Source: Pseudomonadota bacterium (GTDB lineage: Bacteria; Pseudomonadota; Gammaproteobacteria; Burkholderiales; Burkholderiaceae). Taken from it: a stretch of 11,350 nt of DNA. How positions within the stretch are numbered: the first letter of the stretch is position 1; each line of letters starts with the position of its first letter. The notes below the pieces were generated by a model that saw nothing but the letters and a program-made list of their open reading frames with translations, ran no database searches and was not told the origin of the DNA. Made by a program: the position numbers and the translations under genes. The stretch lies in NCBI GenBank assembly GCA_021778935.1, contig JAJYBQ010000055.1, forward strand, positions 1 to 11,350. The letters run 5' to 3'. This document shows positions 1 through 8,031 of this stretch, piece by piece.

Positions 1-271
1 TCGCCACGCAGTCCTCCGCACCCTCCAGCACCGCCAGCCGCCGCTCGAACATCGCGACGGTCGGATTGGAGAAACGAGAATAGACGTAGCCTTCCTCAGC
101 GCCGGAGAACATCGCCGCTGCCTGCGCCGCGCTCTGGTACACGAAGCTCGACGTCAGGAACAGCGCCTCGCTGTGCTCGCCGAAATCGCTGCGTTCGGTG
201 CCGGCACGCACGGCCGCGGTATCAAACGCGACATCCGGATCCAGCGCGAGATTGCGGCTCTGCTTGGCCAT
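1..271 (-). CDS. metZ: O-succinylhomoserine sulfhydrylase, N-terminal part (runs off left edge)
   Basis: This is the first 90 codons of a PLP-dependent Cys/Met metabolism enzyme that makes homocysteine from O-succinylhomoserine and sulfide in cytosolic methionine synthesis. The visible protein begins MAKQSRNLALDPDVAFDTAAV. It carries the family-typical AVRAGTERSDFGEHSEALFLTSSF stretch in two parts (about residues 20 to 43) and YSRFSNPTV (about residues 63 to 71), whose tyrosine and arginine normally contact the PLP phosphate of the partner subunit. The PLP lysine lies outside the window. The ATG at 271 is supported by GAGGGG (plus positions 280-285), 8 bases upstream and inside the end of purF. 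Only 5 bases separate it from the purF stop, so it is probably cotranscribed. Position directly after purF is typical for metZ in beta- and gammaproteobacteria. Related cystathionine gamma-synthases share these motifs, so the exact substrate rests on gene order plus similarity. Confidence 0.88.
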   Translation of the reverse strand, partial: MAKQSRNLALDPDVAFDTAAVRAGTERSDFGEHSEALFLTSSFVYQSAAQAAAMFSGAEEGYVYSRFSNPTVAMFERRLAVLEGAEDCVA

Positions 272-276
272 CGCGA

Positions 277-1806
277 TCACCCCTCACCCAACTCAAACGC
301 CAGGTTCCGTTGCGACAGTTGCGGCAGGCCCGCACCGTCGACCACCTGGGGCACGAGCCGCGCCTGCTCGATCCGATCGAGATAGGCGGTCGTGATGTCG
401 CCGGTGATGTACCGTCCGTCGAAGCACGACGCCTCGCAGCCGTCGATCGCCGGATTGCCGTCCCGCACCACGCGAGTGAGGTCTTCCAGCCGCTGGTAGA
501 CCAGGGCGTCCGCCCCGATCGCCGCGCAGATTTCCTCGTCGCTGCGCGCGGCGGCGATCAGCTCGGCGCGCGTCGGCATGTCGATGCCGTAAACGTTCGG
601 GTAGCGGACCGGCGGCGCCGACGATGCGAAATAGACCTTGGCTGCGCCGGAATCGCGCGCCATCTGCACGATTTCCTCACTGGTGGTTCCCCGGACGATG
701 GAATCGTCGACGAGCAGCACGCTCTTGCCCTTGAACTCCATGCCGATCGCGTTCAACTTCTGCCGTACCGAACGCTTGCGCACCGACTGCCCGGGCATGA
801 TGAAGGTGCGGCCGATGTAGCGATTCTTGATGAATCCCTCGCGGTAGTCGATCCCCAGCCGATTCGCGAGCTGCAGCGCCGCCGGGCGGCTGGAATCCGG
901 AATCGGCATCACCACATCGATGTCGCCCCGCCGGATTTCCTCGGCAACCCGTGCCGCCAGCGTCTCACCCAGCCGCAGCCGCGCGGCATAGACCGAAACG
1001 CCGTCGATCACCGAATCCGGGCGAGCGAGATACACGTACTCGAACAGACAAGGGTTCAAGCTCGATGCCGGCGCGCACTGTTGCGCATGCATCCGCCCCT
1101 CGAGATCGACGAATATCGCCTCGCCCGGCGCGACGTCGCGCACCGGACGAAAGCCCATCCCGTCGAGCGCCACCGACTCCGACGCCACCATGTACTCGGC
1201 ACCTTGCTCCGTTTCGTGGACGCCATAAATGAGCGGCCGAATGCCGTAGGGATCGCGGAATGCCAGCAGGCCGTAGCCGGCAATCAACGCCACCACCGAG
1301 TAGGCGCCGCGCGCCCGCCCGTGCAACGCCGCCACCGCGCGGAAGATCGTATCGGGATCGAGGGCATTGCGATTGCTCGCCATCGCCAGTTCGTGCGCCA
1401 ATACGTTGAGCAGCACTTCGGAATCGGAATTGGTGTTGATGTGCCGACGATCGCGCCGGAACATCTCCTCTTTCAACTGTTCCGCATTGGTGAGATTGCC
1501 GTTATGCGCCAGGCTGATGCCGAACGGCGCATTGACGTAAAAAGGCTGCGCCTCTTCCGTGTCGACCGCCGACCCCTGGGTCGGATAGCGAACCTGGGCA
1601 ATCCCGGCGCGCCCCGGCAGCGAACGCATGTTGCGCGTGCGGAAGACGTCGCGCGTGAGCCCCGCCCCCTTGTGCATGTGAAACCGATTTCCGCTGGCGG
1701 TACAGATTCCCGCCGCGTCCTGCCCACGATGTTGCAGCATGAGAAGTGCGTCATACAGCAACTGATTCACGGGCGTGTTGGCCACGACCCCCACGATTCC
1801 GCACAT
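277..1806 (-). CDS. purF: Amidophosphoribosyltransferase (glutamine PRPP amidotransferase)
   Basis: This 509-residue enzyme performs the committed step of purine synthesis: PRPP plus glutamine gives phosphoribosylamine. The start at 1806 gives MCGIVGVV, so removal of Met exposes Cys as the catalytic N-terminal nucleophile. There is no propeptide and the protein resembles the E. coli type (about 505 aa). Class II glutaminase motifs are LQHRGQDAAGI (24-34), RYPTQG (73-78) and HNGNLTN (101-107). The phosphoribosyltransferase domain has the PRPP loop VLLVDDSIVRGTTS (363-376). The open frame continues upstream to 2781, but that part overlaps cvpA and dedD in another frame and has no PurF homology. 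AAGGGA (plus 1816-1821) sits 9 bases before the chosen ATG. It starts 5 bases after the cvpA stop, as in the conserved cvpA-purF pair. Confidence 0.97.
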   Translation of the reverse strand: MCGIVGVVANTPVNQLLYDALLMLQHRGQDAAGICTASGNRFHMHKGAGLTRDVFRTRNMRSLPGRAGIAQVRYPTQGSAVDTEEAQPFYVNAPFGISLAHNGNLTNAEQLKEEMFRRDRRHINTNSDSEVLLNVLAHELAMASNRNALDPDTIFRAVAALHGRARGAYSVVALIAGYGLLAFRDPYGIRPLIYGVHETEQGAEYMVASESVALDGMGFRPVRDVAPGEAIFVDLEGRMHAQQCAPASSLNPCLFEYVYLARPDSVIDGVSVYAARLRLGETLAARVAEEIRRGDIDVVMPIPDSSRPAALQLANRLGIDYREGFIKNRYIGRTFIMPGQSVRKRSVRQKLNAIGMEFKGKSVLLVDDSIVRGTTSEEIVQMARDSGAAKVYFASSAPPVRYPNVYGIDMPTRAELIAAARSDEEICAAIGADALVYQRLEDLTRVVRDGNPAIDGCEASCFDGRYITGDITTAYLDRIEQARLVPQVVDGAGLPQLSQRNLAFELGEG

Positions 1807-1811
1807 ATCGG

Positions 1812-2312
1812 TCAGTCCCTTCTCGTATTCACCGTTGTCACGCCGTTGCGACGCATCGCGACGTCGTGCGAAATCCATTGCCACACCCGCTCGAGCGCCG
1901 GGCCGCTCGCCGATGCGCGCCAAGGCCGGGCACCGGCAAACCCGGCTTCCACGACCAGCCCGGTGACCAGCAGCGCGAGCAGCGCGCCGCGCAAGGCCCC
2001 GAACACCGCGCCCAACATGCGATCGGTACCGGCCAGATCCGACGCCGCCACCACCGACCGCAAGCCCCGCCCGGCGAGCGCCGCGACGAAGATTCCCAGC
2101 ACGAGGATCGCCGCGCCCGCCAACGCGACGCGCACGACCGGCGGCGCCGACAGCGGCACCAGCAAACCCAGGGGACGGGCATAGCGATAGACGAGGACGC
2201 CAATGACCACCCACGAAATCGTGGCGATGAGTTCGCGGGTAATGCCCCGCCACAGTCCCCAAAAGACCGACATGCCGACCACGACGGCAAACGCGATGTC
2301 GATGACGCTCAT
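1812..2312 (-). CDS. cvpA: CvpA family inner-membrane protein
   Basis: This 166-residue integral membrane protein matches the usual CvpA length (about 162 aa in E. coli). It begins MSVIDIAFAVVVGMSVFWGLWRG in two parts, the recognisable CvpA opening: a hydrophobic helix followed by a Gly/Arg turn. I count four likely membrane helices near residues 3-20, 27-45, 59-80 and 104-124, then a polar C-terminal tail rich in Arg. In E. coli CvpA is needed for colicin V export and affects envelope stress tolerance; its molecular function is not settled. The ATG overlaps the dedD stop as ATGA and its own Shine-Dalgarno is poor, suggesting coupled translation. purF follows after 5 bases. The same frame is open up to 3086, but the upstream part is a shadow of dedD. 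Confidence 0.93.
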   Translation of the reverse strand: MSVIDIAFAVVVGMSVFWGLWRGITRELIATISWVVIGVLVYRYARPLGLLVPLSAPPVVRVALAGAAILVLGIFVAALAGRGLRSVVAASDLAGTDRMLGAVFGALRGALLALLVTGLVVEAGFAGARPWRASASGPALERVWQWISHDVAMRRNGVTTVNTRRD

Positions 2313-3031
2313 CCCGCGCGGACGAGATTGGCGTGAATGCCCAGCTTCCGCAACTGCGCCCGCACACGCCGTGCCCGCTTGTGGGACGCGTACGGACCCA
2401 TCCGTACCCGGTAGCGCACGCCGACCGCAGTGTTCGCGCGTTCGTAAAAGGCATGGAAACCCGCACCCCGCAAGCGATCGACCATTTCGCGCGCCGCATG
2501 CGGGGTGACCACGGCCGCGGCCTGGACATAGAGCGGCCGTGCTTTCGCATGCGTGGAATGTTGCGCGGCAACCGCCGCCGACCCGGCCCGGGACCCGGCG
2601 GCCGCGGCCTGCGGCGCCGTGCGCGGCATCGCCGCCTTGGGATCGGCCGCCCTCGATGGGGAAGCGGACACCGCTGCGGCCGCCGCCGGCCCGGCCGTCT
2701 GCGTCTCGGGGGTCGGCGTTCCCGCTGTCGACGTTTCGGACGTCGGCACCGTCGCGGCGGCAGGCGCCGGCCGCAGGACACCGCTGACCGCCCCGGAGGC
2801 CGCCGGCGCCAGATGGGAAACGAACGGGGTATTTTCGCCGGGGATGACGATCGGAATGGTATCGGGTACGGTCTCGGGAGGACGCTGCAGCAGCATCGGC
2901 ACGAAGACCACCGCCGCCAACAACAACGCCGCCGCGCCGATCAGGCGGCGCCGCAAGCGTATGCGCAGGAGCCGCGCAGCCGCGTCCCCCGCCTCCCGCT
3001 GCACATCCACCCGGTCGGCAGCCAATTTCAT
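2309..3031 (-). CDS. dedD: SPOR-domain membrane protein (DedD-like)
   Basis: This 240-residue protein has a short basic cytoplasmic N-terminus, one membrane helix (about residues 30-48), a long low-complexity Ala/Pro/Ser/Thr-rich linker (about 50-160) and a C-terminal SPOR domain (about 164-240). The SPOR part shows YVQAAAV, GFHAFY, and YRVRMGPYASHKRARRVRAQL (split), matching the first strand, the second strand and the R-GP-Y-s--A motif. SPOR domains bind glycan strands lacking stem peptides at division septa, so it probably acts in the periplasm at the division site. I chose the ATG at 3031 because it forms an ATGA overlap with the folC stop and has GGAG about 11 bases upstream. An in-frame ATG at 3052 has no ribosome site and would give 247 residues. 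The folC-dedD-cvpA order is conserved in proteobacteria. Confidence 0.9.
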   Translation of the reverse strand: MKLAADRVDVQREAGDAAARLLRIRLRRRLIGAAALLLAAVVFVPMLLQRPPETVPDTIPIVIPGENTPFVSHLAPAASGAVSGVLRPAPAAATVPTSETSTAGTPTPETQTAGPAAAAAVSASPSRAADPKAAMPRTAPQAAAAGSRAGSAAVAAQHSTHAKARPLYVQAAAVVTPHAAREMVDRLRGAGFHAFYERANTAVGVRYRVRMGPYASHKRARRVRAQLRKLGIHANLVRAG

Positions 3032-4317
3032 CGCGACCCGCGCTCCGCCCATCGCAGTGCGTCTGCGACGATGACAAATGAACCAAACGTCACAATTCTA
3101 TCATCCGGCCCCGCCTCCGCCATGGCCGCGGCGAGCGCGGCCGCGACCGAGTCGTGCTGGAAAACGGGTTTCCCCGCGCCATCGCCGAATGCCGCCCGCG
3201 CCAGGGACTGCGCGTCCTGGCCGCGTGCGCCCGGGGTGCCCGCCAGGTGCCAGACGTCGATGCTGTCCCGCAGCGTCGCAACCACGGCCTTCGCATCCTT
3301 GTCGGCCAACATGCCGAATACGGCATAGGTCCTGCGGAACGGACCGTGCACCCGCAACGCCTGCGCCAATGCTCCTGCCGCATGCGGGTTGTGCGCCACG
3401 TCGAGCACCTGGACCGGTCGCCCCGGCAGCACCTGGTAGCGCCCGGGCAGCGCCACCGTGCGCAGGCCGATCCGAACCGCCTGCTGATCCACCGGCACGC
3501 GGTCGGTCAACGCTTCGAGCGCTGCCAACGCCCCGGCCGCGTTGCGCAACTGGTGCTCCCCGCGCAGCGCGGGCCACGGCAGCGCCGCACGGTCCTGCGC
3601 GCGGCCGCGATAGGTCCATTGCGCCGGCTCCGGCGGTCGACGCACGTCGGCAACCGCGAAATCGCGCCCCAGGCACCACAGATCCGCGCCCACATCGGCG
3701 GCAACGGCGCGCACGGACGCCGGCGGATCCGGATCGACACAGATCGCCGGCCGCCCGGCGCGGTAGATGTGCGCCTTTTCCGCGCCAATCGCTTCGCGCG
3801 TATCGCCAAGCCACTCCATGTGATCGAGATCGATGGTAGTGACGATCGCGCAGTCCGCATCGACGATGTTCACCGCATCGAGACGCCCACCCAAACCGAC
3901 TTCCAGAACGGCACAATCGAGCTCCGCCCCCGCGAAGCAGGAAAACACGGCCAAGGTGGTGAATTCGAAATAGGTCAGCGGCGTCTCGCCGCGCGCGCGC
4001 TCGACCGCCGCGAACGCGGCGAGCAAGACGGGTTCCGCCACCGGTCGGCCGTCGATCTGCGCGCGCTCGACGAATCGCAGCAGATGCGGCGACGCGTACT
4101 TGCCGACGCGGTATCCGGCAGCGCGCAGGATCGCATCCAGCATGGCGCAGGTCGATCCCTTGCCGTTGGTGCCCCCGACGACGATGGTCGCGCACGGCCA
4201 GCGCAGGCCCATGCGATCGGCAACGGCGCGCACCCGTTCCAGGCCCAGTTCCATCGGGCGGCTGTGCAGATGCTCGATATACGCGAGCCAGGCGTCAAGC
4301 GTCCCGGGGGTGGTCAT
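3028..4317 (-). CDS. folC: Bifunctional dihydrofolate synthase / folylpolyglutamate synthase
   Basis: This 429-residue Mur-ligase-family enzyme adds glutamate to dihydropteroate and then to reduced folates, using ATP, in the cytosol. Visible motifs in order are: the opening LAYIEHLHSRPMELGLERV (11-29); the P-loop GGTNGKGST (48-56); YASPHL (74-79); EVGLGGRLDAVN (139-150), the Mur-type segment; TTIDLDHMEWLG (160-171); Lys181 in GAEKAHI, the likely carbamylated lysine; GEHQLRNAAGAL (253-264); and DVAHNPHAA (306-314) in the C-terminal domain. Length is close to the E. coli enzyme (about 422 aa). The ATG at 4317 gives the standard N-terminus. Only a weak GGA lies just upstream, so initiation may be inefficient or depend on the structured leader. 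The stop overlaps the dedD start as ATGA. Confidence 0.96.
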   Translation of the reverse strand: MTTPGTLDAWLAYIEHLHSRPMELGLERVRAVADRMGLRWPCATIVVGGTNGKGSTCAMLDAILRAAGYRVGKYASPHLLRFVERAQIDGRPVAEPVLLAAFAAVERARGETPLTYFEFTTLAVFSCFAGAELDCAVLEVGLGGRLDAVNIVDADCAIVTTIDLDHMEWLGDTREAIGAEKAHIYRAGRPAICVDPDPPASVRAVAADVGADLWCLGRDFAVADVRRPPEPAQWTYRGRAQDRAALPWPALRGEHQLRNAAGALAALEALTDRVPVDQQAVRIGLRTVALPGRYQVLPGRPVQVLDVAHNPHAAGALAQALRVHGPFRRTYAVFGMLADKDAKAVVATLRDSIDVWHLAGTPGARGQDAQSLARAAFGDGAGKPVFQHDSVAAALAAAMAEAGPDDRIVTFGSFVIVADALRWAERGSR

Positions 4318-4434
4318 GTTCCGATCGCGAGGGGATATTCGGTCCGCACGCGCCCGCGAACCTGCGATGTCGGGCGCGGAGCGCGCGGACCGGACGTCCG
4401 CCGCATGTCACCATGGGCCTGGGGCCCGGGGAGC
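4318..4434 (-). other. accD-folC spacer with GC-rich inverted repeats
   Basis: This 117-base noncoding gap is the longest in the window. It holds three inverted repeats. A nested one has an inner 8-bp stem (CGCGCCCG at 4349-4356 with CGGGCGCG at 4371-4378, 14-base loop) and an outer 7-bp stem (GGTCCGC at 4341-4347 with GCGGACC at 4385-4391). CGGACGTCCG at 4391-4400 is a perfect palindrome that competes with the outer stem by sharing base 4391. A 5-bp hairpin, GGGCC/GGCCC at 4415-4427, lies 7 bases past the accD stop. No T-run follows any of them in the direction of transcription, so I do not call an intrinsic terminator. I saw no convincing promoter. A structured leader, a processing site or an attenuation point for folC are all possible. 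Confidence 0.5.
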
Positions 4435-5301
4435 CTAGACGATCGCGTCGGCGGGCATCCGCTGCATCAGCGCCAGTACATGGGCCAGCGTGTCCCGCAT
4501 CTCCCGCCGGTCCACGATCATGTCGACCTCGCCCTTCTGCAACAGAAACTCCGACCGCTGGAACCCGTCCGGCAGCTTCTCCCGCACCGTCTGCTCGATC
4601 ACCCGCGGACCCGCGAAGCCGATCAGCGCCTTGGGCTCGGCCATGACCACGTCGCCCATGAACGCGAAGCTCGCGGACACGCCGCCAAACGTCGGATGGC
4701 ACAGGACCGAAACGAACGGCAACCCCGCCTGTGCGAGGCGCGCGACCATCGCCGTCGTCTTGGCCATCTGCATGAGCGAGAGCAGACCCTCCTGCATGCG
4801 CGCGCCACCCGTTTCGGTGAAGCAGATGAACGGCACTTTCTGGTCCAGCGCCACCTGCGCCGCACGCACGAAGCGCTCGCCAACCACGGAACCCATCGAC
4901 CCGCCCATGAAGGTGAAGTCGAACGCCGCCACCACCACCGGCACCGCACGGATCGACCCGGCCAACGCGATCAGCGCGTCGGTTTCCCCGGTTTCCTCGA
5001 CGGCTTCCTGCAGCCGGTCGGAGTACTTGCGACTATCCCGGAAGTGCAGCGTATCGATCGGCAGGACTTCGCGGCCGATTTCATGGCGCCCTTCCGGGTC
5101 CAGCAACGTGTCCAGGCGATCGCGCGTACGAATGCGCATGTGGTGGCCGCACTTCGGACACACCTGCAGGCTGCGCTCCAACTCCGCTGCGTACAGCACC
5201 GCCTCGCAACCCGGGCACTTGGTCCACACGCCTTCCGGCACCGTCTTGCGCGCGCCGCCGGGCTTGATGCGCGGAGGCAGAAGTTTCTCGATCCAGCTCA
5301 T
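4435..5301 (-). CDS. accD: Acetyl-CoA carboxylase carboxyltransferase subunit beta
   Basis: This 288-residue protein (about 304 in E. coli) pairs with AccA to transfer the carboxyl group from biotin carrier protein to acetyl-CoA, making malonyl-CoA for fatty-acid synthesis. The N-terminal zinc ribbon is intact, with Cys29, Cys32, Cys48 and Cys51 as two CxxC pairs (CPGC and CPKC). The crotonase-fold carboxyltransferase core includes [12 protein letters not shown] (131-142), [10 protein letters not shown] (163-172) and [14 protein letters not shown] near residue 225. The ATG at 5301 has a strong ribosome site, AAGGGGAA (plus 5306-5313), 4 bases upstream, and starts 12 bases after the trpA stop. 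Linkage to trpA upstream and folC downstream is common in betaproteobacteria. No accA is visible here. Confidence 0.97.
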   Translation of the reverse strand: MSWIEKLLPPRIKPGGARKTVPEGVWTKCPGCEAVLYAAELERSLQVCPKCGHHMRIRTRDRLDTLLDPEGRHEIGREVLPIDTLHFRDSRKYSDRLQEAVEETGETDALIALAGSIRAVPVVVAAFDFTFMGGSMGSVVGERFVRAAQVALDQKVPFICFTETGGARMQEGLLSLMQMAKTTAMVARLAQAGLPFVSVLCHPTFGGVSASFAFMGDVVMAEPKALIGFAGPRVIEQTVREKLPDGFQRSEFLLQKGEVDMIVDRREMRDTLAHVLALMQRMPADAIV

Positions 5302-5313
5302 GCCGTTCCCCTT

Positions 5314-6138
5314 CTATGCATCCGGTGCATTGGAATCTGCTGCGGAATCCAGCGCCTGCCGGATCTCCGCAATGACGCGCCCCGCTGCCGCGACCGCACC
5401 CTCCGGTCCGGCCTCTTCGATCTCGGCGACGAGGCGACTGCCGACCACCACCGCGTCGGCATGGCGCCCCAGCGCCCGCGCGCTGGCGCCATCGCGGATC
5501 CCGAATCCTACTGCGACGGGCAGCGTAGTGCGCTCCCGGATCGCCGGCAATCGCGCCGCCACGGCAGCCGGATCGAAATGCCCCGCGCCGGTGATCCCCT
5601 TGAGGCTCACGTAGTAAAGAAATCCGCGCCCCTGGCGGGCCACCTGCTCGATCCGCGCACCGGTCGAGGTCGGCGCCAGCAGAAATACCGGCGCAATGCC
5701 CGCTTCCCGCAGCGCCGCCGCGAACGCCTCGCACTCTTCCGGCGGGTAGTCGACCACGATCACCCCGTCCACGCCCGCACCCGCCGCCGCGCGCACGAAG
5801 GCCGCCGTGCCCAGGCGTTCGATCGGATTCGCATACCCCATCAGGACCAGGGGGGTCTCGGCATCGCCGCGCCGGAACTCCTCGGCAAGATCGAGCGTGG
5901 TGCGCAGGCTCACGCCGTTGCGGATCGCCCGCTCGGCGGCGCGCTGGATCACCGGCCCGTCGGCCATCGGATCGGAAAACGGCACGCCCAGTTCGACCAC
6001 GTCGGCGCCCGCGCGCGCCAATTCGCGCAGGATCGGCACCGTACACGCCGGCAGCGGATCGCCCGCGGCGACGTATGCCACGAGCCCCGTCCGCCCCGCC
6101 GCCCGCAGCGCGGCAAACCGCGCGTCGATCCGGTTCAT
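5314..6138 (-). CDS. trpA: Tryptophan synthase alpha subunit
   Basis: This 274-residue TIM-barrel enzyme cleaves indole-3-glycerol phosphate to indole and glyceraldehyde 3-phosphate and passes indole through a tunnel to TrpB. The catalytic pair is present: Glu49 in [11 protein letters not shown] and Asp60 in [10 protein letters not shown], at the same numbers as in the E. coli enzyme. Further family motifs are YANPI near residue 123, a [12 protein letters not shown] stretch near 170, [10 protein letters not shown] (active-site loop region) and VAVGFGI near the phosphate site. The ATG at 6138 overlaps the trpB stop as ATGA and has GGAG 8 bases upstream, so coupled, balanced translation with trpB is expected for the alpha2-beta2 complex. 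The open frame extends to 6981 but that part is a shadow of trpB. Confidence 0.97.
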   Translation of the reverse strand: MNRIDARFAALRAAGRTGLVAYVAAGDPLPACTVPILRELARAGADVVELGVPFSDPMADGPVIQRAAERAIRNGVSLRTTLDLAEEFRRGDAETPLVLMGYANPIERLGTAAFVRAAAGAGVDGVIVVDYPPEECEAFAAALREAGIAPVFLLAPTSTGARIEQVARQGRGFLYYVSLKGITGAGHFDPAAVAARLPAIRERTTLPVAVGFGIRDGASARALGRHADAVVVGSRLVAEIEEAGPEGAVAAAGRVIAEIRQALDSAADSNAPDA

Positions 6139-7382
6139 GATCGCGCTCCGCGGGGCGAAACCGCCGGAATCGGCAGCAGGCCGCCGAGATCCAGGCCGCT
6201 TTCCTTGGCGACGATGTGCAGATCCTTGTCGCCGCGGCCGCTCAGGTTCACCAGCAGGATCTTGTCCTTCGGCATTTCCGGAGCCAGCCGTGCCGCATAC
6301 GCCAAGGCGTGGCTCGACTCCAGCGCCGGAATGATGCCCTCGATGCGGCACAGGTCGTGAAATGCGCGCAGGGCCTGGGCATCGGTGACGCCCACGTACT
6401 GCGCCCGTCCGCTGTCCTTGAGCCAGGCATGCTCCGGTCCCACGCCGGGATAGTCCAGACCGGCGCTGATGCTGTGCGTCTCCGCGATCTGCCCGTCGGC
6501 GTCCTGCAGCAGATAGGTCCGGTTGCCGTGCAGCACGCCGGGGGAACCGCGTTCCAGGCTCGCCGCGTGCCGGCCGGTGTCCAGGCCCTCGCCCGCCGCT
6601 TCGACGCCGATCAATTGCACCTGCGGCATACCGATGTAGTCGTAGAAGATCCCCATGGCATTGCTGCCGCCGCCGACGCAGGCGATGACCGCATCGGGCT
6701 GGCGGCCGGCAAGTTCCGGCATCTGCTGCAGGCACTCCTTGCCGACCACGGAATTGAAATCGCGCACCATCATCGGGTAGGGATGCGGCCCTGCGACCGT
6801 GCCGATGATGTAGAAGGTGTCGTCGACGTTCGTCACCCAGTCGCGCATCGCTTCGTTGAGCGCATCCTTGAGCGTGCGCGAACCGCTGTCGACCGGGTGC
6901 ACTTCCGCACCCAGCAGGCGCATGCGGTAGACGTTCGCCGCCTGCCGCTGCATGTCTTCGGCGCCCATGTAGACCACGCACCGCATGCCGTAGCGCGCGG
7001 CCACCGTCGCCGTCGCCACGCCGTGCTGCCCCGCACCGGTCTCGGCGATCACGCGCTGCTTGCCCATCTTGCGCGCAAGCAAGGCCTGGCCGACCGTATT
7101 GTTGACCTTGTGCGCGCCGGTGTGGTTCAGATCCTCGCGCTTGAGGTAGATCTGCGCGCCGCCCAGTTCCCGGCTCCAGCGCGCGGCGTGGTAGATCGGG
7201 CTGGGACGGCCGACGAAGTGGCGCAGCTCGCGGCGCAGTTCATCCTGGAAATCCGGATCGCTGCGGCATTCGAAGTACGCGCCGCGCAATTCGTCCAGCG
7301 CCGCGAACAAGGTTTCGGCCACGAAGCTGCCGCCATAGGGGCCGAAGTGCCCCCGTGCATCGGGAAGGTCGGTTGGGTTCAT
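6135..7382 (-). CDS. trpB: Tryptophan synthase beta subunit
   Basis: This 415-residue PLP enzyme condenses indole with serine to give tryptophan (E. coli TrpB is 397 aa). It begins [18 protein letters not shown], the usual GxFGpyGG opening. The Schiff-base lysine is Lys92 in [10 protein letters not shown] (87-95). The catalytic glutamate is Glu114 in [10 protein letters not shown] (114-123). The PLP phosphate loop is GGGSNAMG (237-244). The C-terminus has NLSGRGDKD, then about 25 residues ending PRGARS, which accounts for part of the extra length. It belongs to the canonical TrpB1 type that pairs with TrpA encoded next to it. The ATG at 7382 overlaps the trpF stop as ATGA. I find no Shine-Dalgarno in front of it, so translation probably depends on termination of trpF. 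The frame stays open to 7592 but only as a shadow of trpF. Confidence 0.97.
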   Translation of the reverse strand: MNPTDLPDARGHFGPYGGSFVAETLFAALDELRGAYFECRSDPDFQDELRRELRHFVGRPSPIYHAARWSRELGGAQIYLKREDLNHTGAHKVNNTVGQALLARKMGKQRVIAETGAGQHGVATATVAARYGMRCVVYMGAEDMQRQAANVYRMRLLGAEVHPVDSGSRTLKDALNEAMRDWVTNVDDTFYIIGTVAGPHPYPMMVRDFNSVVGKECLQQMPELAGRQPDAVIACVGGGSNAMGIFYDYIGMPQVQLIGVEAAGEGLDTGRHAASLERGSPGVLHGNRTYLLQDADGQIAETHSISAGLDYPGVGPEHAWLKDSGRAQYVGVTDAQALRAFHDLCRIEGIIPALESSHALAYAARLAPEMPKDKILLVNLSGRGDKDLHIVAKESGLDLGGLLPIPAVSPRGARS

Positions 7383-8020
7383 GAATATTCGATTCGGGCA
7401 TCGGCCGTACGCACCGCAGCCACGAAGCTGCGCATCCGTTCGGCGCTCTTGATTCCCCGGGATTCCTCGATTCCGCTGCTCACATCGACCGCGTACGGCC
7501 CCACCGCGCGGATCGCATCCGCAACATTTTCCGCATCCAGGCCACCGGCCAGGATCAGCGGCAGCGACCGTTGCGACGGGACACGCCCCCAATCGAACGT
7601 CTCTCCCGCACCACCGCTACCCGGCGCTGCCGCGTCGGCAAGCAGCCCTGCCGCACTGTGGAAAACCGCTTCGGAGTGTAGCAAAACCCCATCCCCGCCC
7701 ATGGAGACCGCGCGCAGATACGGTCGCGCAAAACGGCGACAGAACGCCTCGTCCTCGTGACCGTGAAACTGCAACAGCGCCCCGGGGACCCGTTCCAGCG
7801 CCTGCCGGATCTCGGCCTCCGCGGCATCGACGAACAGCAGCACCGGTGTCACGAACGGCGCCGCCGCACGCGCAAGGTCCGGAAGCCGCGCCGGATCGAC
7901 ATATCGCGAGCTGCCGGGATGGCAGACGAACCCCACGGCATCGACACCGAGGACGCAGGCCGACGCGACGTCCTGTTCGCGCGTCAGGCCGCAGAATTTG
8001 ATACGGGTCCGATATTCCAA
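7379..8020 (-). CDS. trpF: Phosphoribosylanthranilate isomerase (probable TTG start)
   Basis: This cytosolic TIM-barrel enzyme catalyses the Amadori rearrangement of phosphoribosylanthranilate to CdRP in tryptophan synthesis. From the TTG at 8020 the protein is 213 residues, close to the usual 205 or so. Family motifs are [10 protein letters not shown] (6-15) with catalytic Cys10, [12 protein letters not shown] (30-41), LLQFHGHED (82-90), [12 protein letters not shown] (137-148) with catalytic Asp143, [10 protein letters not shown] (157-166) and [15 protein letters not shown] (178-192), which holds the phosphate-binding turn. No ATG lies in frame near the expected start. TTG at 8020 has AGGA 7 bases upstream. 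An upstream in-frame start at 8221 would add 67 residues overlapping truA with no TrpF homology. ATT at 8023 is a remote alternative. The 5' region carries a strong hairpin and low GC. Confidence 0.93.
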   Translation of the reverse strand: MEYRTRIKFCGLTREQDVASACVLGVDAVGFVCHPGSSRYVDPARLPDLARAAAPFVTPVLLFVDAAEAEIRQALERVPGALLQFHGHEDEAFCRRFARPYLRAVSMGGDGVLLHSEAVFHSAAGLLADAAAPGSGGAGETFDWGRVPSQRSLPLILAGGLDAENVADAIRAVGPYAVDVSSGIEESRGIKSAERMRSFVAAVRTADARIEYS

Positions 8021-8027
8021 AATGGGG

Positions 8028-8031
8028 TCCT
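8028..8031 (-). promoter_or_regulatory. trpF ribosome-binding site, partly inside a hairpin
   Basis: AGGA on the minus strand lies 7 bases before the TTG at 8020 and is the main support for that start. Two of its four bases (plus 8030-8031) belong to the base-paired 3' arm of the hairpin at 8030-8066. A second copy, AGGACACC (plus 8053-8060 complement region and its mirror arm), lies wholly inside the stem, so ribosome access could depend on whether the hairpin is folded. Confidence 0.5.

Noticed and set aside
310..2184. Plus-strand open frame of 624 codons opposite purF and cvpA
   Set aside because: It is antisense to well-conserved purF, has a biased Arg-rich make-up and no family motif.
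1807..2781. N-terminal extension of purF to 2781
   Set aside because: The added 325 residues are Arg-rich shadow of cvpA and dedD. PurF needs MCGIVG at its mature N-terminus, and a ribosome site precedes the ATG at 1806.
3032..3052. Earlier dedD start at 3052
   Set aside because: It adds seven residues with no ribosome site, while the ATG at 3031 has GGAG and an ATGA overlap with folC that matches other junctions here.
3154..6360. Plus-strand open frame of 1068 codons opposite folC, accD and trpA
   Set aside because: Its translation is dominated by Arg, His, Pro and Gln with no recognisable domain, and it lies opposite clear conserved genes. High GC at third positions keeps antisense frames open.
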